From assembly GCF_000383415.1 (NCBI RefSeq), contig NZ_KB911265.1:22062-86061 (forward strand): a stretch of DNA of 64,000 bases, read 5' to 3'. The stretch's first letter is position 1; each line of letters begins with the position of its first letter. The notes under the pieces are model-generated. The model did no database searches. It saw only the letters and a list, made by a program, of their open reading frames with translations, and had not been told where the DNA came from. This document shows, piece after piece, positions 17,920 through 26,592 of the stretch. Both the position numbers and the translations under genes were made by a program. Source of the stretch: Hyphomicrobium zavarzinii ATCC 27496 (GTDB lineage Bacteria; Pseudomonadota; Alphaproteobacteria; Rhizobiales; Hyphomicrobiaceae).

Positions 17920-18374
17920 AACAGGACAGCAAACTCTCGGGCGTTCTCCACGTCCTCCTGCACATGCTCTTCACGAAGGGGCCTGCCACATCCGAGCAAC
18001 TCGCGAAGATGATGGAGACCAATCCCGTGGTCGTCCGCCGCGTAATGGCGGGGCTGCGCGAGCAGGGCTTCGTCGCCTCGGCAAAGGGCCACGGCGGTGG
18101 CTGGACCGTGGTGTGCGATCCGGCGGCCGTGACGCTCGCCGACATCTACAAGGCGGTCGGCGAGCCGCCTCTCGTCGCGCTCGGCCACCGCAGCGACAAT
18201 CCCCAATGCCTTGTCGAGCAGGCGGTGAACCACGCGCTCGACACCACGTTCCGCGAGGTGGAGGCGCTGTTCCAGGCCAAGCTTGCCTCGGTGACGCTGG
18301 CCGATCTTTCCAAGGACTTCAACCGCCGCCTCCGCAAACACGGCCGGACTCACAAGGAGCATGCTCATGGATAA
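17916..18374 (+). CDS. Rrf2-family transcriptional regulator
   Basis: 152 residues with an N-terminal winged helix (helix-turn-helix around ATSEQLAKMMETNPVVVRRVMAGLREQGF, residues about 25-54) and the GHGGGW wing typical of Rrf2 proteins. It has only two Cys, not the three of IscR/NsrR, so it probably does not hold an Fe-S cluster of that type. A perfect palindrome overlaps its start. The next gene, a flavoenzyme, overlaps its end by 8 bases, so the regulator and enzyme are one operon. It is divergent from the rtcB2 operon. Confidence 0.85.
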   Translation: MKQDSKLSGVLHVLLHMLFTKGPATSEQLAKMMETNPVVVRRVMAGLREQGFVASAKGHGGGWTVVCDPAAVTLADIYKAVGEPPLVALGHRSDNPQCLVEQAVNHALDTTFREVEALFQAKLASVTLADLSKDFNRRLRKHGRTHKEHAHG

Positions 18375-19287
18375 GAACCGCTGCGACGCGATCATCGTCG
18401 GCGGCAGCTTCGCGGGGCTTTCCGCCGCGATGCAGCTTGCGCGCGCGAACCGGGCTGTGTGCGTGATCGACACCGGCACGCCGCGCAACCGCTTCGCCGC
18501 TGCCTCGCACGGCTTCTTCGGGCAGGACGGAATGGCACCCGCCGAGATGCTGGCGACAGCGCGGGCCAAGGTCTCTGCCTATCCGAGCGTGCGCTTCGTC
18601 GACGGCGCAGCGGTGACTGCCGCAGCCGAAGAGACCGGCTTCGCGGTGACGCTGGCCGACGGGCGGCGGCTGCATTCGCGCAGGCTCGTGCTCGCGTTCG
18701 GGCTCGCCGACACGTTGCCGGACATACCGGGTGTCCAGGACCGCTGGGGTAAGACGGTGATCCATTGCCCCTACTGTCATGGCTTCGAATTCCTGGGCCA
18801 GCCGCTCGGCGTGCTGAGCGTGATGCCGCTTTCGACGCATCAGGCCCAACTCATTCCCGAATGGGGGCCGACGACGTTCTTTCTCAATGGCGGGGCGATG
18901 CCGGACAGCGAGACGCTCGCGAGCCTCGCTCAACGACGCGTCACCATCGAGCCTGCGCCCGTCACTGCGCTCGAAGGCGAGACGCCACGTCTCGACGGCG
19001 TCCGGCTCGCGGATGGGCGGCTGGTGCCGGTTTCCGCGCTCTACGTGGCGCCTCGCACCAGCTTCCAGAGCGACATCGCGCATCGACTGGGATGCGCCAT
19101 CGAGGACGGTCCGCTCGGCCCTATCCTCACCACCGATGCCACCAAACGCACGAGCGTTCCCGGCGTCTTTGCGGCCGGCGACATCACGCGCGCCATGCAC
19201 AATGCGACGCTGGCCTCGGCGGACGGCGTGATGGCCGGCGCCAGCGTACATCAGTCGCTCGTGTTCCCGACGGCCACCGCAGCCTGA
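18367..19287 (+). CDS. Thioredoxin-reductase-like NAD(P)/FAD oxidoreductase
   Basis: 306 residues. FAD-binding VGGSFAG lies at about 11-17, the redox-active CPYC at Cys134/Cys137 and the second FAD contact AAGDITR near the C-terminus. The fold is that of TrxB, but the NAD(P) domain is degenerate (LGVLSVMPLS in place of GxGxxA), so the electron donor is uncertain. The start at 18367 has AAGGAG seven bases upstream, better than the ATG at 18361. It is probably controlled by the Rrf2 protein encoded just before it. Confidence 0.85.
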   Translation: MDKNRCDAIIVGGSFAGLSAAMQLARANRAVCVIDTGTPRNRFAAASHGFFGQDGMAPAEMLATARAKVSAYPSVRFVDGAAVTAAAEETGFAVTLADGRRLHSRRLVLAFGLADTLPDIPGVQDRWGKTVIHCPYCHGFEFLGQPLGVLSVMPLSTHQAQLIPEWGPTTFFLNGGAMPDSETLASLAQRRVTIEPAPVTALEGETPRLDGVRLADGRLVPVSALYVAPRTSFQSDIAHRLGCAIEDGPLGPILTTDATKRTSVPGVFAAGDITRAMHNATLASADGVMAGASVHQSLVFPTATAA

Positions 19288-19397
19288 GCGGCTGCTTCAA
19301 GTTGTGCATCAACCCTGTTCTCGGGAGCTTGCCGCCTTCAGCCCGCCACCCGAATCGGCGGAAAGTCTCCGTCACTAGATTGGGACAGGAGCCGGCG

Positions 19398-20348
19398 ATG
19401 ACCGAGCGCGCGACGGGGCGGCAGAGAGAGCGGGACGAGGATGTTCCCGCGCGCGAGAGCGCACCCTCCGGCAAGGCCAAGAAAAAGCCGAAAGCTGCGG
19501 GCTTCGACAAGAAGACCATCGCCCTCGTCTATGATTTCGACGGCACGCTCTCTCCGCGCCCGATGCAGGAATATTCGTTCCTGCCGCAGCTCGGCGTCGA
19601 TCCGGCCGAGTTCTGGGCAGAGTGCGGACGTGTGGCGCGCGAACAGGGCGCCGATCCGCTCATCACCTACATGCACCTGATGTACAAAAAGGCGAAGGAG
19701 AAGGGCATCCGCATCGATCGCTCCGACCTCGTCAAGCAGGGGCGCGACGTGGAGCTCTTTCCCGGGGTGGAGGCATGGTTCGATGCCATCGCCGAGTACA
19801 TCAAGATCCGCGCGGAGAGCCACGGCGTGAAGCTGCGCCACTATCTCGTCTCCTCCGGCCTCACCGAGATCGTCGAGGGCACGAAGATCCGCAAGCACTT
19901 CCACAACGTGTTCGCGTCCGAATACTGGTTCGACGCCTATGAGCTGCCGTATCCGAAGCGCGTGATCACGGACACCGGCAAGACGCAGTATCTCTTCCGC
20001 ATCAACAAGGGCATCGAGGACCTGGGCGAGAGCATCAATTCGCACATGCCCGAGGACCAGCGGCCGATCCCGTTCCGCAACATGATCTATTTCGGCGACG
20101 GCGACACGGACGTTCCCTCCATGGCGCTCATGAGGAAGAGCGGCGGACACGCGATCGCGGTGCATCCGGATGGCAAGGCGCCCGAGAAGTGCGTGGAGCT
20201 GTTCCGGGCGGGCCGCGTGGACTTCTATGCCGCCGCCGACTACCGCCGCGGGTCCGATCTCTTCAAGCGCACGTGCCTGCTCCTCGACCGCATCCTCGCC
20301 GACATCCGCGTGCAGGAGGAGGTTTGGGAAGTGGGTCATAACGCATAA
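19398..20348 (+). CDS. HAD-superfamily phosphatase
   Basis: 316 residues. A charged, Lys-rich N-terminal tail (1-36) precedes a HAD domain with catalytic Asp46 and Asp48 (VYDFDGTLS), motif II Ser in LVSSGLTE, and FGDGDTDVPS as motif IV. Substrate unknown; it belongs to the phosphoserine-phosphatase-like branch by layout. AGGAG lies eight bases before the ATG. A palindromic element with a T-run 125-155 bases past the stop may end the transcript. Confidence 0.85.
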   Translation: MTERATGRQRERDEDVPARESAPSGKAKKKPKAAGFDKKTIALVYDFDGTLSPRPMQEYSFLPQLGVDPAEFWAECGRVAREQGADPLITYMHLMYKKAKEKGIRIDRSDLVKQGRDVELFPGVEAWFDAIAEYIKIRAESHGVKLRHYLVSSGLTEIVEGTKIRKHFHNVFASEYWFDAYELPYPKRVITDTGKTQYLFRINKGIEDLGESINSHMPEDQRPIPFRNMIYFGDGDTDVPSMALMRKSGGHAIAVHPDGKAPEKCVELFRAGRVDFYAAADYRRGSDLFKRTCLLLDRILADIRVQEEVWEVGHNA

Positions 20349-20398
20349 ACAGCGTGAGATCCGCGCTGAATACATAGGTGCTCTGCGAGATACCACTC

Positions 20399-20426
20399 CG
20401 TCACCCCGACGTAGGTCGGGGTCCAG
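20399..20426 (-). repeat. Dispersed palindromic element, copy 4
   Basis: CGTCACCCCGACG-TAGG-TCGGGGTCCAG. Same family as the elements at 4411-4753, in reverse orientation to copy 5. Confidence 0.75.
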
Positions 20427-20472
20427 ATGCGCCAGACGGAGCATTCAACCGAGGATTTCTGAACTTTGATGT

Positions 20473-20502
20473 GTCTGGACTCCGGCCTTCGCCGGAGTGA
20501 CG
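20473..20502 (+). repeat. Dispersed palindromic element, copy 5, with T-run
   Basis: GTCTGGACTCCGG-CCTT-CGCCGGAGTGACG followed directly by TTTTTTG, so this copy looks like a working intrinsic terminator for the HAD gene. Confidence 0.75.
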
Positions 20503-20597
20503 TTTTTTGTTGCGCGCTCGTATTGCACGATACCGGCCGCTCGAAAGGCGAGCCGGCATCATATGCTAGGTCGCGCAGACCCCAAGAACCGCGCCGA

Positions 20598-21497
20598 TCA
20601 AAACAGCTTGTTGAGGCTGCGTTGAATTTGGCGGAAGCCTTTGGACACGGAGCGCGCGAGCGAGGGTTGCTTCTTGTATCGGCGGGACGTGCGGCGGCGC
20701 TCGGGCGGCGAGGCTTTGTAATGCGTCGTTGCGGCGGCCGTTCCTGCAGCGGCCAGTGCTGCCGCCTCGCCTGTGCCGAGCGTGTCGCTCCCAGGCTCGG
20801 GCTCAACCGCCGCGGTCTCGACGGAGGAGGCTGCGTCGGACGGCTGCCTCTCCTCCACCGAATAGCGACGATCCTCGCTCCGGAACTTCGGAATGGAGGC
20901 TTCGGTCTCGACCGGCGCGCGCGTCACATCGCGCTGCTCGTCAGCACGGCGTTGCTCGATGCTCGCGGTTTCCGTTCTGCGCTCGCGGCCGCGTCTTTTT
21001 TCCTCCGCTCCGGCCGACGCACCGTCCGAGCATGATGTGGTGTTGTGCGTTTCGAGAAGAACGAGGAGCACGCTGTCCGGGCGGTCGACAGGGAGGCGCG
21101 CGTTCACCAGGGTCGTGAACTCGGCCATCGCCTTGCGCGTCGGCACGCTCCAGACGCCGTTGACAGGCCCCTGATAGCATCCGGCGCGCTTCAACTCGGT
21201 CTGCACGGCGCGCGTCACCGATACGGCATCATCGAAGCGCATGGCGGACGCGCTGCCCGGCGACGACGGGCGCATGGCGGGCTCGGGAGCAGGCGGTGTC
21301 AGCGCGACGGGTGTAAAAACGGGGCCGTTCACGACGACCGCATCGGCGGGGACATCATCGGCTCCGCGCATCACGCCATAGAGCACCGCGAGCATGGCCA
21401 GCGCCACGCCTCCGGCTGCCACCAATGCGGGCACGCTCAACGCGGCTTTTGCCGCAACGTGCTGCCGAAGAGCCTCGAAATCAAAACGCATCACCAC
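20598..21497 (-). CDS. Membrane-anchored protein with peptidoglycan-binding-like domain
   Basis: 299 residues. A short cytosolic N-terminus and one membrane segment (about 20-43, VPALVAAGGVALAMLAVLYGVM) are followed by a domain at about 90-130 (VQTELKRAGCYQGPVNG...TRKAMAEF) that resembles the PG_binding_1 fold. The rest is charged and low in complexity, with a very basic end (RRRTSRRYKKQ). It probably sits in the periplasm, tied to the inner membrane. Start may be MVMRF or MRF two codons later. Function unknown. Confidence 0.75.
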   Translation of the reverse strand: MVMRFDFEALRQHVAAKAALSVPALVAAGGVALAMLAVLYGVMRGADDVPADAVVVNGPVFTPVALTPPAPEPAMRPSSPGSASAMRFDDAVSVTRAVQTELKRAGCYQGPVNGVWSVPTRKAMAEFTTLVNARLPVDRPDSVLLVLLETHNTTSCSDGASAGAEEKRRGRERRTETASIEQRRADEQRDVTRAPVETEASIPKFRSEDRRYSVEERQPSDAASSVETAAVEPEPGSDTLGTGEAAALAAAGTAAATTHYKASPPERRRTSRRYKKQPSLARSVSKGFRQIQRSLNKLF

Positions 21498-21723
21498 CCC
21501 ACCACGCGATCAGCCTGCCGCTCAGGCATCGCCTATGCTCTCACTCCATCCCCGTTCGTCCCGCACGGCGAAGAGGATAGCACACGTGGAGGACAACGCG
21601 GGACTGCGCGTATCGTTTCTCCTCCGCGCAGTTGCAGGCGTGTGGCGCTTGTTTCGCGCATTCGTGGGCTTGTGCTCAGAAGGGCGCAAGCTCGCGAGCC
21701 GAGATGACGCGCGCAGCGTGGGG

Positions 21724-22092
21724 TTATTTGTCTGGACGCAGGAAGCGCGAAGCGACCCAGCCCTGCCGGCCCTTGTAGTCAACGCGGCACCATTCGAGCT
21801 TGGCGTTGGCGCGCTCGTCGGCCGTCATCGTCATCCAGCGGTCGAGGCTCGGCTCGGGCTTCAGGCATCCGAGCCCTTTCAATCCGCGCGTCTTCGGCGG
21901 GATATCGGCCAGGATCCGGCTGTCGCCGTGCGGCACGTCGCGCATGTGCAGCGTGTCGTTGTCGGCAACGCCCGTCACCGCCCAGTACTGAGGCGGATCA
22001 TCGGCGGATGCCGGCAGCGGGTGGCAGAGCGCGATCAGAAGAGCGGACGCGGTGAGAATGCCGGCTCCGCGGCGGATGTTTGGAGTGTCCAT
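21724..22092 (-). CDS. Secreted SH3-like domain protein
   Basis: 122 residues: signal peptide (ILTASALLIALCHPLPASADD) and a bacterial SH3 domain (NDTLHMRDVPHGDSRILADIP...WCRVDYKGRQGWVASRFL). Such domains bind cell-wall peptides. The start MDTPNIR has GGGGGAA upstream; a longer frame to 22641 has no support. Periplasmic; role unknown. Confidence 0.82.
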   Translation of the reverse strand: MDTPNIRRGAGILTASALLIALCHPLPASADDPPQYWAVTGVADNDTLHMRDVPHGDSRILADIPPKTRGLKGLGCLKPEPSLDRWMTMTADERANAKLEWCRVDYKGRQGWVASRFLRPDK

Positions 22093-22305
22093 TGTTCCCC
22101 CAATGGTTCCTTTGTTCCGCACGCGGGCAGATGGGCCGAAAAATTGGACCTCGCTGTGGCGGCGGACGGCGCGGGAAGGCCCCTCGCCTCTTGCGGCGGC
22201 ATGGGGGACATCCCTATCTCCGGATAAGCACTTGGAGACGCTCTGGTTCCACGTGAGCGCGCCTGGTGCGGTTCGGGATGTCGCGCTTCTTCTCGGGAGA
22301 CCCCC

Positions 22306-22512
22306 ATGGCCTTTGAAGACGTCAAAGCGGAGATCGGGCTTCTGCTCACACAGATGCAAAACGAGCCGGAGGACAGCCACGAGCTTTACCTTCAGCTCAA
22401 GGAGCGGCTCAACGAGCTCAAGGCCTACGGTCTGCCGATCCCGGAAGACCTGAAGGATCTCGCGGCCTCGCTGGAATCGGATTTCGAGGAGGACCGCGGC
22501 AGCGCCGCCTGA
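22306..22512 (+). CDS. Small conserved hypothetical protein
   Basis: 68 residues, highly acidic and helical (MAFEDVKAEIGLLLTQMQ...LESDFEEDRGSAA), with GGGAG six bases before the ATG. No membrane segment or metal motif. The heptad-like Leu spacing suggests a helical hairpin. I believe similar small proteins are common in Hyphomicrobiales, but I know no function. Confidence 0.65.
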   Translation: MAFEDVKAEIGLLLTQMQNEPEDSHELYLQLKERLNELKAYGLPIPEDLKDLAASLESDFEEDRGSAA

Positions 22513-22658
22513 GACGCCGCGCCGTCTTTCGCAGGGCCCGCCAAGCGGCCAATCTGGTGATCCTCGACTTCGCGCCGTGTGCGCTGGAGCCCCAAGGGCT
22601 TCAGCTCTGCGAAGGCGTGCCCGCCAATTGACCCCGCCCACCGAACGGACAGCCAGGA

Positions 22659-22955
22659 ATGACCGACGATATCGATCGTGAGGATGTATTGCGGGGCGGA
22701 GAGGTGCTTCGCTTGGCGACGCTGGCCGTCGGCAGCATCCAGATCATTGGCTTTCTGCTGTTCGCGCACTTGAAGCTGCAATCGCTCGATCCGCTCGGCT
22801 CGTCAGCTGACGAGAGCATGGGCATCGCAATCGCGCTTCCGCTGCTCCTCTTCACGATTCCGGGCCTGCTGCTGGCCTGGCTCGGCCGTGCACCGAGGAT
22901 CGCCCATGCCCTCGTATGGCTGGCGCTTCCCGTGGCAGGCGTGCTGTGGGCTTGA
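22659..22955 (+). CDS. Small membrane protein, hypothetical
   Basis: 98 residues with an acidic N-terminus and three likely membrane segments (about 20-40, 55-72, 80-97); it ends in the last one. CAGGA lies just ahead of the ATG. No family recognised. It is the last gene before the pqqA region. Confidence 0.6.
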   Translation: MTDDIDREDVLRGGEVLRLATLAVGSIQIIGFLLFAHLKLQSLDPLGSSADESMGIAIALPLLLFTIPGLLLAWLGRAPRIAHALVWLALPVAGVLWA

Positions 22956-23080
22956 AGGCTCCGCTTTTCTGATCAACATTCAGTCAGTTGATATCACTTC
23001 TATTTTTTGCCTATTTCCGCGATAAGAATATCTTTTCTATCCGATAAAATTACCTGATGTACAGATCACGAACTTGCGAT

Positions 23081-23109
23081 TTGTCGTTATCAGGGGGTGC
23101 GACTATATA
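23081..23109 (+). promoter_or_regulatory. Predicted promoter of pqqA copy 1
   Basis: TTGTCG and TATATA separated by 17 bases, inside an AT-rich stretch (22970-23110) that stands out from the GC-rich surroundings. About 60 bases of leader follow, including a short CGGGC/GCCCG hairpin. Confidence 0.4.
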
Positions 23110-23170
23110 TGCCCTAGATCTAGACGGGCTGGCGGCCCGCTGGTCATTGGATCCCTAAGGAGGAATTGCC

Positions 23171-23260
23171 ATGAAGACCTGGATGAAGCCCTCGGTTCGC
23201 GAGCAGGAAGTCGGCCTCGAGGTTACCTCGTATCTGCCGGCTGAGATCGACATCATCTAA
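23171..23260 (+). CDS. pqqA: PQQ precursor peptide PqqA, copy 1
   Basis: 29 residues, MKTWMKPSVREQEVGL-EVTSYLPAEIDII. The Glu17 and Tyr21 of the E-x3-Y core (EVTSY) are the residues PqqE crosslinks to build pyrroloquinoline quinone. A perfect TAAGGAGG ribosome site lies upstream and a terminator follows, so it is a one-gene transcript with high expected output. No pqqBCDE is in the window. An identical peptide is encoded at 23829. Confidence 0.93.
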   Translation: MKTWMKPSVREQEVGLEVTSYLPAEIDII

Positions 23261-23283
23261 GTCGATCGGCTTTTTGTCGAATT

Positions 23284-23320
23284 AGACGGCGGTCGCCAAA
23301 GCGGCCGCCGTTTTTATTTT
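23284..23320 (+). terminator. Terminator after pqqA copy 1
   Basis: ACGGCGG...CCGCCGT hairpin followed by TTTTTATTTTG, 25-60 bases past the stop codon. Confidence 0.85.
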
Positions 23321-23744
23321 GTGTCATTACTTTGTGTCATTGCGTTCATACGCTGACGGGTTTTTTAATCGGATCTTCATATCCGCCCGCTCCGGTTTTC
23401 GGCGGACCTCCCGCTTCTGTTTTTCGGGCTGCTTTGCGCGGAAATTAGATCGCGCCTTCTCTTCTCGCATGAGGGGCATCACACGGGCACCGCTTCCCTT
23501 CACATGTGCGTGTTCCCGCGCGTGGCGGCTGCCGACAACCCCGCGATTTTAGGCGCTTCGCACGCCCTCTTTCCTCTGCCGCGCTCCCCACCTATCGCGG
23601 ACTTCACTCGCTCCCAGACAGCCTTTTTCCGCGTTTTTCTCGCCTGCTGCGGAGGTTTCACGCGTGTTTCGTGACACGCATTCGAGGCCGAAACTGGTAC
23701 ACAGTAGCATCAGCCTGCCTGATAGAACGCGAATGAAAATACGA

Positions 23745-23774
23745 TTGGAAATCAGGCGGTCACCTGCCTATTTA
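23745..23774 (+). promoter_or_regulatory. Predicted promoter of pqqA copy 2
   Basis: TTGGAA and TATTTA with an 18-base spacer; the leader after it has a short AGACG/CGTCT hairpin. Confidence 0.35.
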
Positions 23775-23828
23775 ATACCCGTGCGCAGACGCATCTCGTC
23801 TCGCATGTTTTTAAGGAGGAACTACCCA

Positions 23829-23918
23829 TGAAGACTTGGATGAAGCCGTCGGTTCGCGAGCAGGAAGTTGGCCTCGAGGTCACTTCGTACCTGCCGGCCG
23901 AGATCGATATCATCTAAT
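23829..23918 (+). CDS. pqqA: PQQ precursor peptide PqqA, copy 2
   Basis: Encodes the same 29 residues as the copy at 23171, but many codons differ at the third base (for example ACC/ACT, CCC/CCG, TAT/TAC, GAC/GAT). The coding sequences have diverged while the peptide has been held constant, so both are under selection. TTAAGGAGG precedes the ATG and a separate terminator follows. Flanking DNA is not duplicated. Confidence 0.93.
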
Positions 23919-23939
23919 ATCGATCGTCTTTCGGTCTTT

Positions 23940-23981
23940 AGCGCGGCGGCCGCTGTTCAGCGGCCGTCGCGCTTCTTTTTT
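23940..23981 (+). terminator. Terminator after pqqA copy 2
   Basis: GCGCGGCGGCCGCTG...CAGCGGCCGTCGCGC hairpin followed by TTCTTTTTT. Confidence 0.88.
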
Positions 23982-24078
23982 GGGCACGCGATCGCATAAG
24001 CCTGCACACTGACCTTTAGAGGTGTAGACCATAATTCATCTCTTCGGCTGGTCAGGAGGGGAGCAGACCGGTAACTAT

Positions 24079-24546
24079 GTGGCGTTCACAAAAAGGACCC
24101 CTCCGCCCGTGCTAATCCGAGACGCTGTTCCGAGCGACGAACCCTCTTGGCGCCAGCTTTGGGCCGGCTACCTGGCCTTCTACGAGTCCGAGCTGCCAGA
24201 CGAGGTGACAGCCAAGACCTGGGAGCGGCTGATCCGCCGCCAGGACGGGCTGTTCTGCCGGGTTGCCGAGACATCGGGCGAGGTGTGCGGCTTCAGCCTT
24301 TCGGTGCTCCATGCGGGCACCTGGACGACCGACCCCGTCTGCTATCTCGAAGATCTCTTCGTCGCGCCCGAGCGGCGGGGGCGCGGTATCGGCGAAGCGC
24401 TGATCCGCGATCTCGTCACAACGGCCAAGGCCAAGGGCTGGTCGCGCCTCTACTGGCACACGCGGACTTCGAACGCGGCGGCGCGCAGCGTTTACGATCG
24501 CTTTACGCTCGCGGACGATTTCGTCCGCTACAGGCTCATTTTCTAA
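24079..24546 (+). CDS. GNAT-family N-acetyltransferase
   Basis: 155 residues. The acetyl-CoA site RRGRGIGEAL is near residues 97-106, preceded by LEDLFVAPE, the usual beta4 strand. The end (SNAAARSVYDRFTLADDFVRYRL) is typical of the group. Acceptor unknown. The frame starts with a GTG; the nearest Shine-Dalgarno (GGAGGGGAG) is about 18 bases away, so the true start may differ by a few codons. Confidence 0.85.
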   Translation: MAFTKRTPPPVLIRDAVPSDEPSWRQLWAGYLAFYESELPDEVTAKTWERLIRRQDGLFCRVAETSGEVCGFSLSVLHAGTWTTDPVCYLEDLFVAPERRGRGIGEALIRDLVTTAKAKGWSRLYWHTRTSNAAARSVYDRFTLADDFVRYRLIF

Positions 24547-24654
24547 CTCTCCCGGCGCTAGGGTCCGGCGACCCGGAACGCGTCTTGCTTTGCTCCTCAG
24601 CATCAGCCGTCGTGTGCCGCACTGGTACGGGCCGCTCCCCAATCGAGGCGCAAA

Positions 24655-25710
24655 ATGACACGTTCAGAGAAGAGTTCCGAAGCCCGTCTGGCTTGGGTCG
24701 ATGTGGCGAAAGGCCTTTGCATCATCCTCGTCGTGATGATGCACGCCACGCTCGGCGTCGAAAAAGCCATCGGCTCGGAAACGAGCCTTCATGCCTTCAT
24801 CGACTGGGCGCGGCCGTTCCGGATGCCGGACTTCTTTCTGATCTCGGGCCTGTTCCTCGCTGCCCGCATCGATCGTCCGTGGCGCAGCTACCTCGACACC
24901 AAGGTCGTGCATTTCGCCTATTTCTACGTGCTGTGGCTCACCATCCAGTTCGCGCTCAAGGCGCCGGGCATGGTGCAGGAGAGCGGCGCGACGGCGACGC
25001 TTCAGGACTACCTCGCGAGCTACCTCATCCCCTTCGGCACGCTTTGGTTCATCTATCTCCTGATGGTCTACTTCGTGGTCGCAAAGCTCCTGCGCCCCGT
25101 GCCCAAGTGGATCGTGCTGGCGGTCGCGGCGCTGTTGCACGTGGCAGCGCCCGAGAGCGGCGTGTTCATCGTCGACGAGTTCTCGAACCGCTTCGTGTTC
25201 TTCTATTCGGGCTACGCGCTCGCGCCCTTTATCCTGTCGTTCGCAGACAGGCTGCGCGCAGTTCCGGCGGCCGCAATGGCGCTTGGCCTCGTCGTGTGGG
25301 CCGCGTTCAACGCTGTGGGCGTCACCTCAGGCGTCGCGCTCGTGCACGGTCCGGATCTCGTGTTCTCCTACATCGGCATCGGTGCGGTGATCGCGTTCAG
25401 CGTGCTCGCCACGCAGCGTACGGCCGGCGACGTTCTGGCCTACTGCGGGCGCAATTCGATTGCCGTCTACCTCGCCTTCACCGTGTTCATGGGACCGGTG
25501 CGGATCGTGCTTCTGAAGCTCACCGGCGGCGAAGCGGCTGCGGCCATCGCACTTCTCTCGGCGCTTGCCGGAATCGTGGGGGCGCTGGCGCTGCAGTGGG
25601 CCGTCAAGGGCACGTGGGCGGGCTTCCTGTTCACGCGGCCAGACGCGTTCCGCCTCACGCCGCGCCGCGAGCCACTGCGTGAGCCGCAGGCCCAGCCGAC
25701 CGCAGCCTAA
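24655..25710 (+). CDS. Acyltransferase 3 family membrane protein
   Basis: 351 residues with about ten membrane segments. Near the N-terminus are WVDVAKGLCIILVVMMHA and the motif RPFRMPDFFLISGLF, both hallmarks of acyltransferase-3/OpgC-like proteins that acylate sugars or lipids at the inner membrane. GAGG lies 11 bases before the ATG. The acceptor is unknown. The Pro/Arg-rich tail is cytosolic. Confidence 0.85.
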   Translation: MTRSEKSSEARLAWVDVAKGLCIILVVMMHATLGVEKAIGSETSLHAFIDWARPFRMPDFFLISGLFLAARIDRPWRSYLDTKVVHFAYFYVLWLTIQFALKAPGMVQESGATATLQDYLASYLIPFGTLWFIYLLMVYFVVAKLLRPVPKWIVLAVAALLHVAAPESGVFIVDEFSNRFVFFYSGYALAPFILSFADRLRAVPAAAMALGLVVWAAFNAVGVTSGVALVHGPDLVFSYIGIGAVIAFSVLATQRTAGDVLAYCGRNSIAVYLAFTVFMGPVRIVLLKLTGGEAAAAIALLSALAGIVGALALQWAVKGTWAGFLFTRPDAFRLTPRREPLREPQAQPTAA

Positions 25711-25731
25711 GGATCGGACCGGGGTGCCGCT

Positions 25732-26244
25732 TCAGAGCGGCATCTCCGGCTCCTTCTTGGCCTCGCGCTCCAGGCGGTCGATGCGCTCCTTGAACTTCTT
25801 GACCATGCCTTCGACGTAGTCGAACAGCTTGTCCACGTCGCGCTCGTTCGGGACAGGCAAATCGCCCGGAGGGGCCGGCACCGCTTCCGCGTGAGGCTCG
25901 CCCGCCTCCGGCTCTTTTACGGAAGGGCCGCCGAGGGCGCCGTCGCGCAGGCGTTTTTCCGCTTCGAGCGCCCGCTTCTCACCCTCCAATTCCTCCACGC
26001 GCTTCTTCAAGGCGCTCTCGGTCTCGGGCATCTCCTTGCAGGACCACTCGCCCTCCTTGCCGGCGCAGAACGACATGGCGCCGGTCTCGCGATCGAGGCG
26101 AATGACGCCGCCTTCGGTGGGAGACATCGTGTAGCGGCCGGACTCGTTTCCGGCCGCCCAGGCGGGCGCGGCAAGGACGACGGCGAGCGAGCCCAGAAGC
26201 CACGGGCGGCGGCCATGGTTACAGCCGCGACGAGACATATTGCT
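25732..26244 (-). CDS. Secreted coiled-coil protein, hypothetical
   Basis: About 170 residues: signal peptide (RRPWLLGSLAVVLAAPAWA), a short domain with a Cys pair (RLDRETGAMSFCAGKEGEWSCKEM), then a coiled coil (SALKKRVEELEGEKRALEAEKRL) and an acidic/Pro-rich linker with a second helix at the end. I chose the GTG at 26244 (GGAG seven bases upstream) over the ATG two codons later. The FCAGKEGEWSC segment recurs in Hyphomicrobiales proteins of unknown role. Confidence 0.7.
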   Translation of the reverse strand, partial: SNMSRRGCNHGRRPWLLGSLAVVLAAPAWAAGNESGRYTMSPTEGGVIRLDRETGAMSFCAGKEGEWSCKEMPETESALKKRVEELEGEKRALEAEKRLRDGALGGPSVKEPEAGEPHAEAVPAPPGDLPVPNERDVDKLFDYVEGMVKKFKERIDRLEREAKKEPEMPL

Positions 26245-26592
26245 CACGGAAATTCTCCATTCGTTACATGGCAGGCTTTGGCTCAAGCATAGCAGCCGTT
26301 TGTGACCGCGTCCGCGCCGTCGCCCCCTAGGCCAACGAATCACTTCGCACGCCACGGGGGCGCTTCGCCCTGCCAACACCCTCATTTAATGGCCGATTTC
26401 CTGGCTCCAAGAGGGACTTAACTGAACATTTACTGACGGCTGAGACCTTCACACTGTTCGGGTTTCTGCTTGTGCCTCGTCTGACCCTTCTCGCACGCTT
26501 CAGCCCGGCAAGACGGGGCGGTTTTTGATCCGCCTTCGACTCCCTCAAGGGAACGGCCGGCCGTGGGCGCCGCATTCACCGTGGGGATCGTG
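26245..26592. promoter_or_regulatory. Divergent intergenic region
   Basis: 348 bases between the secreted coiled-coil gene and the PodJ-like gene. AT content rises around 26390-26470, where promoters are likely. No operator or repeat recognised. Confidence 0.4.

Larger units (their letters stand above)
23261..23828. other. Spacer between the two pqqA copies
   Basis: 568 bases. It holds the terminator of copy 1, a pyrimidine-rich stretch without a credible gene (a 77-codon frame at 23319-23552 has no ribosome site and no family likeness), and a likely promoter for copy 2. Confidence 0.6.

Noticed and set aside
23319..23552. 77-codon frame between the pqqA copies
   Set aside because: No ribosome site, Phe/Arg/Ser-rich product, starts in the terminator of pqqA copy 1.
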